This document shows positions 6,937 to 13,086 of a stretch of DNA of 20,241 nt, piece by piece. Source of the DNA: Candidatus Aminicenantota bacterium (GTDB taxonomy: Bacteria > Acidobacteriota > Aminicenantia > Aminicenantales > Aminicenantaceae); NCBI GenBank assembly GCA_004378665.1, contig SOIA01000107.1:1-20241 (forward strand). The letters run 5' to 3'. Positions within the stretch are counted from its first letter, which is position 1, and each line of letters begins with the position of its first letter. The translations under genes and the position numbers were made by a program. Below the pieces are notes generated by a model that was given only the letters and a program-made list of their open reading frames with translations, had not been told where the DNA came from and did no database searches.

Positions 6937-8927
6937 TACATGATCAGAGGGGCGAAAACAAGGCTCACTACAGCCATGAGTTTTATCAGTATATTCATGG
7001 ATGGACCAGATGTGTCTTTCAAGGGGTCTCCGACAATATCGCCGATCACAGAGGCCGCATGGACTTCTGTTCCCTTGCCTCCCAGGTTTCCTTCCTCGAT
7101 CCATTTTTTCGCATTGTCCCAGGACGCTCCGGCATTCGCCATGAAGATTCCCATCAGAACTCCAGTCGCTGTCGCACCTGCCAGAAATCCGCCCAGGGAT
7201 TCAGGCCCAATGAAGAAACCGACGAGAAGCGGAACAATCACAGCTAATAGTCCGGGAAGAACCATTTCCGCCAATGCGCCGCGCGTCACGATGTCGATGC
7301 AACGGTCAGAATCAGGTTTGGCTTTGCCTTCCATCAAACCCTTGATCTCTTTGAACTGCCTTCTTATCTCCACGACCATTTTGTTGGCGTTTTTTCCAAC
7401 AGCCTTTATGGTCAGAGAAGCGATGGCAAAAGGCATCAGAGCGCCGATCAGAAGTCCTATGACTGTCTCGACGTTGGTCAGGCTGATTTTAAGCAGTTCC
7501 TTTCCCGCATTTGTCAAGAGTGTATTCATGGAGTTCTGATAGGCGGAAAAAAGTGCCAGGGCTGTCAGTGCGGCCGAGCCTATCGCGAATCCTTTGCCGA
7601 TGGCAGCAGTGGTATTCCCTAATGAATCCAACTTGTCTGTAATTTTCCTGATGTTCGGGCCGGCCTTGGACATTTCCGCTATTCCTCCGGCATTGTCTGC
7701 GATGGGTCCATAGGAATCCGTAGACATGACAATCCCGATAGTGGCCAGCATTCCTACCGCAGAGAGAGCGATGCCGTAGAGTCCGGCCAGTTTGTAAGAA
7801 ATAAAAATTGTGCCGGCAATGGTGAGGAGGGGAAGGATCGTGCTCTGAAAGCCGATAGCGAGGCCGGTAATAATGGTCGGAGCGCTTCCCATTTGGGCTG
7901 ACCTGGCGATCGTTTTGATCGGAGGGCCCGATGTGAAATATTCACTTTCCAGTCCGATTAATACACCGGAAAGCATCCCGCTCAACACGGCCCAAAAGAC
8001 ATTCAGATCTCCAAGGATGGCTTTAACCGCAAAGAAAGACCCTCCTAAGAACAGGATGCCGCTGATATAGTATGTGTTCCTGAGAGCAGACTGAGGGCTG
8101 ATATTTTTGAGGATGTTTATCGAGAAGACGCCGATGATCGAGCTGACCAGGCCAATGGCGATCAATAACAGTGGAAGAGACATATAATGAATTGCAGGAG
8201 TAAGTGTGGAGCCTATGGCGATCGAGGCGATAACAGACCCCACGTAGGATTCGAAGAGGTCGGCTCCCATCCCGGCTGTGTCCCCCACGTTATCTCCGAC
8301 GTTATCCGCGATGACTCCAGGATTGCGGGGATCATCTTCAGGAATTCCAGCCTCGATTTTCCCGACAAGGTCTGCGCCGACATCCGCGCTTTTGGTGTAA
8401 ATTCCCCCTCCCACGCGGGCGAAAAAAGCGACAGAACTGGCTCCCATTGCAAAACCGTTGATGATCATAGTGTCTTTTGTGAAGAAATAAAAAATGCCGA
8501 TTCCGGCCAATCCGAGAGCAGCCACAGAAATTCCCATCACAGCTCCTCCCTGGAAGGCAATGGACAGTGCTCTGGGGGTTCCGCCTGTTATTGCCCCCTG
8601 AGTCGCCCGGACAGCCGACCGTGTGGAGGCTTTCATCCCGACGAAGCCGGCGAGTAATGAGCATGTGGCTCCAGTCAAAAAAGCCAGACTCGTGTAGATT
8701 GAGAATAGTTTCCACAGGACTACAAATAGCACGACAACGAAAATCGAAATATAGCTGTATTCTCTTCTCAGAAAGGTCATTGCTCCAGAATGAACCGCTT
8801 CAGCGATTTCATTCATCAGTTCGGTTCCCTTCGGGTAGCGTTTAATCATAAAATACAGAAGAATAGCCAGGAAGAATCCAAGGAAACCGAGGATAAATGA
8901 GAATGGAATCAGATTGAGTAATGTCAT
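6936..8927 (-). CDS. hppA: Membrane-bound ion-pumping pyrophosphatase, K+-dependent type
   Basis: A 663-residue integral membrane protein with about 16 hydrophobic segments. It hydrolyses pyrophosphate and pumps Na+ or H+ across the cytoplasmic membrane. The substrate-binding segment with Y-T-K-S-A-D-V-G-A-D-L-V-G-K is at about 177-190, followed by IPEDDPRNP and DNVGDNVGDTAGMGADLFES (208-227). The segment GNTTAAIGKG (437-446) has Ala where K+-independent enzymes have Lys, pointing to K+ dependence. In DLFESY the Glu226 sits three residues after Asp223, the gate arrangement of the Thermotoga Na+ pump, whereas the plant H+ pump has DLFGSYAE. This favours Na+ pumping but does not prove it. The ATG at 8927 follows AAGG by ten bases. 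The gene is divergent from the MinD-like gene. Confidence 0.95.
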   Translation of the reverse strand: MTLLNLIPFSFILGFLGFFLAILLYFMIKRYPKGTELMNEIAEAVHSGAMTFLRREYSYISIFVVVLFVVLWKLFSIYTSLAFLTGATCSLLAGFVGMKASTRSAVRATQGAITGGTPRALSIAFQGGAVMGISVAALGLAGIGIFYFFTKDTMIINGFAMGASSVAFFARVGGGIYTKSADVGADLVGKIEAGIPEDDPRNPGVIADNVGDNVGDTAGMGADLFESYVGSVIASIAIGSTLTPAIHYMSLPLLLIAIGLVSSIIGVFSINILKNISPQSALRNTYYISGILFLGGSFFAVKAILGDLNVFWAVLSGMLSGVLIGLESEYFTSGPPIKTIARSAQMGSAPTIITGLAIGFQSTILPLLTIAGTIFISYKLAGLYGIALSAVGMLATIGIVMSTDSYGPIADNAGGIAEMSKAGPNIRKITDKLDSLGNTTAAIGKGFAIGSAALTALALFSAYQNSMNTLLTNAGKELLKISLTNVETVIGLLIGALMPFAIASLTIKAVGKNANKMVVEIRRQFKEIKGLMEGKAKPDSDRCIDIVTRGALAEMVLPGLLAVIVPLLVGFFIGPESLGGFLAGATATGVLMGIFMANAGASWDNAKKWIEEGNLGGKGTEVHAASVIGDIVGDPLKDTSGPSMNILIKLMAVVSLVFAPLIM

Positions 8928-8957
8928 GGGAGTACTACCTTAAAAATTTTAAAACGA

Positions 8958-8986
8958 TGTATAGCATAAAAAAAATCAAATTGCAA
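8958..8986 (-). promoter_or_regulatory. Candidate promoter of hppA
   Basis: On the minus strand TTGCAA (8986-8981), a 17-base spacer containing eight T in a row, and TATACA (8963-8958) precede hppA by about 30 bases. Each box matches consensus at four of six positions. The T-run just upstream of the -10 box may bend the DNA. No other candidate lies closer. Confidence 0.5.
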
Positions 8987-9003
8987 TGATTCGATTCGAA
9001 AGG

Positions 9004-9031
9004 TTGACGTGCGACTTCAAATTATTATATT
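9004..9031 (+). promoter_or_regulatory. Candidate promoter of the MinD-like operon (conflicts with its upstream start)
   Basis: TTGACG (9004-9009), a 16-base spacer and TATATT (9026-9031) match the sigma70 consensus at five of six in each box. Transcription would begin near 9038, downstream of the GTG at 9009. If this promoter is used, translation of the MinD-like gene must begin further in, most simply at the GTG at 9066. Confidence 0.4.
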
Positions 9032-10001
9032 GTTTAGAGGAACATACAGAATTTTTTCCTTAAAAGTGGATGAATTGAGAGAAGAAGAGGAAGGGAAAAT
9101 TTGGGCGATCGGTGGCGGCAAGGGTGGCACCGGTAAGACTTTTCTGACCAGCAGCATGGGCATATATCTGGCAAAAAATGGAAAAAGAGTCTTGTTGATA
9201 GATGTGGATATCGGAGGAGCCAACCTTCATTCTTTTCTTGGTATAAACCGGCCTCGAAAATCCCTGACAAACTTTTTTGAGATGGGCATTCCACTCTCTA
9301 GACTGGCTGTGAATACCAGTGTGGACAATTTGTCTCTGATAACAGGCGATGTCCACTCTCTTGCATCCGACAGCATAAAATTCACTCAAAAGCTCAAGCT
9401 GTTCAGACATATAATGAAACTGAGGAGGCAGTACATCCTCATTGATTTGGGAGGGGGGAGTCATAATAACACCCTTGACACTTTCCTGATGGCTGACAAG
9501 AAGATCGCTGTTCTCGAACCAGAGATAATCGCTATCGAGAATATGTACCATTTTGTTAAGAATGCATTGTACAGAAAAATAAAGATGTCCTTGAAAGCCT
9601 ACGGCTTCAAAGAGGTCGTTGAGCACATGTGGGAACAGAGAGAAAGATACAAAATAAAGAGTTTGAAAGAACTCATCGACAGCCTTAAAGAGAGCTTTTC
9701 GCATTTAGGGGATATCCTGGATAAAGAATTATCTGATTTCAAGATTTACCTGGTGTTGAATAAAATAAGAAGCAGCCAGGATATCCTTATCGGGTCCTCC
9801 ATGAAGAGCATCTTTAATAAATATTTGGGGATAAATGCCCAGTTCGCCGGTTATATCGAGTATGACGATGCCGTCTGGAGGTCCATTCGGGAGAGGCGGC
9901 CGCTGATGTTGAATTATTCACTCTCGCGGGTGGCTAAAGAAATAGGCGTGTTTACTGAGAACCTTCTTCATGAAAGAGAAATGAAGGTGTCAAGAAGTTA
10001 G
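9009..10001 (+). CDS. MinD/ParA-like P-loop ATPase
   Basis: A protein of 330 residues from GTG 9009, which has AAAGG five bases upstream. An in-frame GTG at 9066 is an alternative and would remove 19 residues that lie before any conserved motif. The deviant Walker A motif is GGGKGGTGKT (KGGTGKT at 38-44), with the signature lysine of the MinD/ParA/SIMIBI class. IDVDIGGANLH (65-75) is the switch I/Walker A' region, and LIDLGGG occupies the place of Walker B. A helical, charged insertion of about 60 residues lies at roughly 185-245, before the strand I-Y-L-V-L-N-K-I. MinD/ParA ATPases position proteins or DNA by nucleotide-dependent dimerisation; the cargo here is unknown. The next gene begins two bases after the stop. 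No minC, minE, parB or flagellar genes are nearby, so Min, Par and FlhG assignments are not supported. Confidence 0.85.
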   Translation: MRLQIIILFRGTYRIFSLKVDELREEEEGKIWAIGGGKGGTGKTFLTSSMGIYLAKNGKRVLLIDVDIGGANLHSFLGINRPRKSLTNFFEMGIPLSRLAVNTSVDNLSLITGDVHSLASDSIKFTQKLKLFRHIMKLRRQYILIDLGGGSHNNTLDTFLMADKKIAVLEPEIIAIENMYHFVKNALYRKIKMSLKAYGFKEVVEHMWEQRERYKIKSLKELIDSLKESFSHLGDILDKELSDFKIYLVLNKIRSSQDILIGSSMKSIFNKYLGINAQFAGYIEYDDAVWRSIRERRPLMLNYSLSRVAKEIGVFTENLLHEREMKVSRS

Positions 10002-10003
10002 CC

Positions 10004-10564
10004 ATGGCGGATAAAACACTCAAAAGGTATTTTGATGTTCTCGAAATTTCCCCGGATGCATCCGTGTTGGAAATTAGGAATGCCTACCTCCTACTGAAGA
10101 AGCTGTACTCCACTGATTCTGTCGTAATATCTCCTATCGCGGATGAATTTTCAAAGAAAGAAAGACGGGAAATTCTTCTACAGGTTGAGGAAGCTTTCGA
10201 TAAGCTCATGGAGAATTTAAAGAACAAGCAGAACGAACGCCATCACCGTATAAGGCATCAACCATCCGCTAGCGTTCCGGCAGGGGAGGAAGACGAAGAC
10301 GTCTCTTATTCCGGCCTGGAGTTGAAGAAAATCAGGGAAAAATTAGGCGTCCCATTGTTCGAAGTATCGCTCGATACGAAGATCCGCATGGAGCTTCTAA
10401 AAAGCATCGAACACGAAAAATTTGATGTTCTCCCCCCAGAGGTCTACCTGAGAGGTCACTTGATCAATTATGCGAATTACCTGATGCTCAATCCGAAAAA
10501 AGTGGCTGGAGATTACATGGCAAGGTACGAATCCTGGAAAGGAGGGAAAAAAGGGGGGAGCTGA
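10004..10564 (+). CDS. Degenerate J-like domain fused to RodZ-like helix-turn-helix domain
   Basis: A 186-residue soluble protein with two parts. Residues 7-75 resemble a J-domain (K-R-Y-F-D-V-L-E-I-S-P-D-A-S, then E-I-R-N-A-Y-L-L-L-K-K-L-Y, and a third helix with V-E-E-A-F-D-K-L). The HPD tripeptide needed to stimulate DnaK is absent, so it is probably not a working co-chaperone. After an acidic, His-rich linker (76-102), residues 103-170 match the HTH_25 domain of RodZ-like proteins: L-K-K-I-R-E-K-L-G-V, then T-K-I, then I-E-H-E-K-F-D-V-L-P and VYLRGHLINYANYL. Unlike RodZ there is no transmembrane segment or periplasmic domain. The ATG at 10004 follows the MinD-like stop directly. I infer that it partners the ATPase; DNA or cytoskeletal binding is unproven. 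Confidence 0.8.
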   Translation: MADKTLKRYFDVLEISPDASVLEIRNAYLLLKKLYSTDSVVISPIADEFSKKERREILLQVEEAFDKLMENLKNKQNERHHRIRHQPSASVPAGEEDEDVSYSGLELKKIREKLGVPLFEVSLDTKIRMELLKSIEHEKFDVLPPEVYLRGHLINYANYLMLNPKKVAGDYMARYESWKGGKKGGS

Positions 10565-10597
10565 GTCCTGTTTATTCCTTTTCTTGAGATGGGACTG

Positions 10598-10948
10598 TTA
10601 ATGATCTAACGCTCTTTCCAGCTCTGACTTCAGCTTGTCCATGATGTAAGGAGGAACATGGATGAATTCAAGGCCGAACTCGTAAATGAAGTCTGAATCT
10701 TTAGGGTAGGCATCTACCCAGGCGACTTTTGCCAGAACGACTGTTTTCTGCCCATCAGAAAATGAGAGTTCGATATTCACAGTTTCTCCCTTTTTGAAGT
10801 GTGTATTGCTGAAGATGCGCATGCCCCCGAGGCTGATGTTGGGCACTAAATATTTTTGCCCTATGATTTTAGTCTGTCTGTAATGCACGTTTGCCTTTGT
10901 CCGTGGATGCCGACGTTCTTTGTACGCCGTCTCGTTTGATCCAGTCAT
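10598..10948 (-). CDS. PilZ domain protein (probable c-di-GMP receptor)
   Basis: A single PilZ domain of 116 residues. Both c-di-GMP-binding motifs are intact: RxxxR as RRHPR (12-16) and (D/N)xSxxG as NISLGG (37-42). The beta-barrel pattern continues through L-A-K-V-A-W-V and G-L-E-F-I-H-V, and a C-terminal helix closes the protein. There is no output domain, so it likely acts by binding a partner, as many stand-alone PilZ proteins do, for example in motility or exopolysaccharide control. The ATG at 10948 has AAGGA about ten bases upstream. It is convergent with the MinD/J-HTH operon (33-base gap) and seems to be transcribed alone. Its target cannot be told from the context. Confidence 0.9.
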   Translation of the reverse strand: MTGSNETAYKERRHPRTKANVHYRQTKIIGQKYLVPNISLGGMRIFSNTHFKKGETVNIELSFSDGQKTVVLAKVAWVDAYPKDSDFIYEFGLEFIHVPPYIMDKLKSELERALDH

Positions 10949-10992
10949 GATTTTCTCTTCCTTGTGCGATTTTTGTTGTTTTTTTTCAATGC

Positions 10993-11021
10993 AGTATATG
11001 AATGGATGAAATGGTTGTCAA
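10993..11021 (-). promoter_or_regulatory. Near-perfect sigma70-type promoter of the PilZ gene
   Basis: On the minus strand TTGACA (11021-11016), a 17-base spacer and TATACT (10998-10993) match the consensus at 6/6 and 5/6. Transcription would begin near 10986, leaving a leader of about 38 nt before the ATG at 10948. Confidence 0.8.
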
Positions 11022-11031
11022 GAAATTCTTG
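11019..11031. promoter_or_regulatory. Perfect palindrome overlapping the -35 box of the PilZ promoter
   Basis: CAAGAA-A-TTCTTG is a perfect 6-1-6 inverted repeat whose inner end covers half of the -35 box. This placement suits a repressor or activator site, but a palindrome of this size can occur by chance in AT-rich DNA. Confidence 0.3.
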
Positions 11032-11374
11032 CACTTGAGGAATTTTTTTTTGGTTTTCATATTTGACATGATTTTTTAGCTAGATTTTGCAATGCATAAG
11101 ATTTTGGATCATCTTTTAACTGAAAGAAAGTCCATCAATCTACTCATTTGAATGACCAATCCTGAGAATCACAACAGAGTAACGGACATTCGAATCTTCA
11201 TCTTTTTTTCATACTCATTTTCCTAAATTCCCACTTCTGGTTTTCCATCCGGTCTGTTTTTTATTAAGAAAATAGCTGAGATTCTTTTGTCTTTTTCTTC
11301 GTCATTTAAAAGTCAGACTTAAAAACGTGTGAGTTTCTGTGGTGGATCGTTTGACTTGAAGAGAAAAGACAGGA

Positions 11375-11749
11375 ATGAAAAGGAAGATAAGAGAGCAGAA
11401 GAGCAAAGAACATGGATTTCTCCTGACTGCATCCGCTGCGTTAAGGATGGCTCTGGAAGATGCGAAGACGGGTCATTTCATCAAAACGAATTTTTCCGAT
11501 CCGCAGTACAAGCCGCACATTATCTCCAGGACACGCTTATCCCGGAAGAATCAGCACTGCAGATGGATCGTGGAGGTTAAAGAGGAGATTCCTCTTTCTC
11601 TCAACGGAAAAAGTGGACTGATGAACATCGTGAGGATCGAGATCGAACCTTTTAAGGGAGAGATAATCAGACGTTTATTCTTAAAATATATTCTTGAAGA
11701 GGAATACCAGATTCTTCTCAGCGGAAATCCAAAGCGTCCCTCATTCTAA
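11375..11749 (+). CDS. Unrecognised 124-residue protein
   Basis: I do not recognise the family. The frame begins at ATG 11375 (AGG directly before it, a weak ribosome binding site) and ends at 11749, overlapping the end of the convergent miaB gene by four bases. The N-terminus is basic (M-K-R-K-I-R-E-Q-K-S-K-E-H), followed by a possible helix with A-A-L-R-M-A-L-E-D-A-K-T-G. The C-terminal half looks like alternating strands (C-R-W-I-V-E-V-K, then I-V-R-I-E-I-E-P-F) and ends with a helix F-L-K-Y-I-L-E-E-E-Y. There is no signal peptide or membrane segment. The composition and pattern look like a real small soluble protein and not a shadow frame, since nothing better lies on the other strand at 11380-11740. 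The function is unknown. Confidence 0.6.
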   Translation: MKRKIREQKSKEHGFLLTASAALRMALEDAKTGHFIKTNFSDPQYKPHIISRTRLSRKNQHCRWIVEVKEEIPLSLNGKSGLMNIVRIEIEPFKGEIIRRLFLKYILEEEYQILLSGNPKRPSF

Positions 11750-13086
11750 ACCACCTCACCGATGAGGCTGTAAGGCCCACAGGACGTGATGCGCACATCC
11801 GCAAACCGGCCGATGAAGTCTTCTGAAGATTTGAAATTGACAACCTGATAGCCTTCGTTCCGGCCGCTGTAGACCTGAGGATCTTTTTTGCTCTTGCCGA
11901 GGCAGAGGACTTTCATGGTTTTCCCGACGAGTGATTTGTTGAATTCAACCTGAATTTCTTTCTGGAGTGCCTGCACCTGGATGAGTCTCTTTTTCTTTTT
12001 CTCCAACGGCACGCTGTCCTTTTGCCTTGAAGCGGCGGTGTGGGGGCGAGGGGAGTAACGAAACGAGAATATGTTGGTGAACCGGACTTCATCCAGCACG
12101 CTCAGTGTTTCCTGGAATTCTTCTTCTGTTTCACCTGGATAACCGACGATGATATCTGTGCTCAGACTGATGTCCGGCATCAGGTTGCGCAGCATGGAGA
12201 TTATATCGAGATATTTGTCTCTCGTATAGCCTCTGTTCATCCGCTTCAAGACGCTTGACGAGCCAGACTGGACCGGGAGGTGAAGCTGGTGGCACACTTT
12301 TTCTGCTCCGGACATGGCCTCCGCGATGTCTCGGCTGAAGTCCTTCGGGTGGGAAGTGATAAACCTGATCCATTCGACTCCATTCACGCGGTCCGCTTCT
12401 TTCAAGAGAAAAGAGAAGCTTCTTCCGCTCTCCGGATCGCGGTAAGAGTTAACATTCTGTCCCAGGAGCTGGGTTTCCTTGTAGCCTTCCCGTGTCAAAT
12501 CCCGGACTTCCTGGAGGATGGCCTTCATCGGTCTGAATTTTTCTCTGCCGCGGGTATAGGGAACGATGCAGTAGGAACAGAAATTATCGCAGCCTTCCAT
12601 TACGGTCACGTAGGCGCTGACTCTGGATTTCCGGAAAATCTTTTCAGGCGGGAAATCATGGAAGGTCTGGCTCCAGTTTGTGGAGATTATCTTTTCCTCA
12701 TGATCGCTGCGCACAATATCAGAAAGCGTGTTGTAGTTGTCCGGCCCTATGATGAAATCCACAAACGGTTTTCGTTCCAGTATCTCTGATTTGTAGAGCT
12801 GGGCCACACATCCCACCACCCCGATAACTACATTTTTTCTTTTTTTTATTAAAGCCATCTTTCCCAGATAGGAATAAAATTTTTCTTCTGATTTTTCTCG
12901 GACGGCACACGTATTGATGATGATCAGGTCGCTCTCTTCCGGAGAAGCGGACGGTTTCGCTCCTTCGGCTTTCAGGATTCCTGCAATGCGCTCTGAATCG
13001 TTCTCGTTCATCTGGCACCCAAACGTGCGAATGTGAAATTTCATTTTTTTCAAATCGCCTGTTTTTTTCATCCTGTCTTTCAACAT
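11746..13086 (-). CDS. miaB: tRNA-2-methylthio-N6-dimethylallyladenosine synthase MiaB
   Basis: A 446-residue radical-SAM methylthiotransferase that adds the ms2 group to i6A37 of tRNAs. Three cysteines of the N-terminal UPF0004 domain bind one Fe-S cluster: C24 in FGCQMN, C60 in NTCAVRE and C93 in VGCVAQ. The radical-SAM cluster is bound by C166, C170 and C173 in EGCDNFCSYC, followed by IVPYTRGRE, diagnostic of MiaB against the related MtaB and RimO. A TRAM domain occupies about 378-446. The ATG at 13086 overlaps the end of recN by seven bases. The conserved part starts at MKFHIRTFGCQMNEND (Met15), so in-frame ATGs at 13071 or 13044 are possible starts. It is the last gene of the eight-gene unit. 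Confidence 0.96.
   Translation of the reverse strand: MLKDRMKKTGDLKKMKFHIRTFGCQMNENDSERIAGILKAEGAKPSASPEESDLIIINTCAVREKSEEKFYSYLGKMALIKKRKNVVIGVVGCVAQLYKSEILERKPFVDFIIGPDNYNTLSDIVRSDHEEKIISTNWSQTFHDFPPEKIFRKSRVSAYVTVMEGCDNFCSYCIVPYTRGREKFRPMKAILQEVRDLTREGYKETQLLGQNVNSYRDPESGRSFSFLLKEADRVNGVEWIRFITSHPKDFSRDIAEAMSGAEKVCHQLHLPVQSGSSSVLKRMNRGYTRDKYLDIISMLRNLMPDISLSTDIIVGYPGETEEEFQETLSVLDEVRFTNIFSFRYSPRPHTAASRQKDSVPLEKKKKRLIQVQALQKEIQVEFNKSLVGKTMKVLCLGKSKKDPQVYSGRNEGYQVVNFKSSEDFIGRFADVRITSCGPYSLIGEVV

Larger units (their letters stand above)
10949..11374. other. AT-rich intergenic region without a recognised gene
   Basis: This stretch of about 430 bp is rich in T-runs and contains no credible reading frame on either strand. 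It holds the PilZ gene promoter near its left end (10993-11021). I see no convincing promoter for the gene at 11375, no riboswitch or tRNA fold, and no long repeat. A small palindrome AAGTC-A-GACTT at about 11311-11321 has too small a loop for a hairpin. Confidence 0.6.

Noticed and set aside
6940..7539. Long plus-strand open frame of 199 codons opposite hppA
   Set aside because: It is antisense to well-conserved pyrophosphatase sequence and has biased, repetitive composition with no family pattern. It is a shadow frame.
9060..9704. Minus-strand open frame of 214 codons opposite the MinD-like gene
   Set aside because: The plus strand has an unmistakable KGGTGKT ATPase. The antisense product has no ribosome binding site or recognisable motif.
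9009..10001. FlhG, MinD or ParA as a specific name for the ATPase
   Set aside because: No flagellar, minC/minE or parB genes lie nearby, and the Walker B region and helical insertion do not settle the subfamily.
11329..11580. Alternative plus-strand frame starting at GTG 11329
   Set aside because: It overlaps the better frame from 11375, is dominated by charged low-complexity sequence, and ends inside that gene. The frame from 11375 has a more protein-like pattern.
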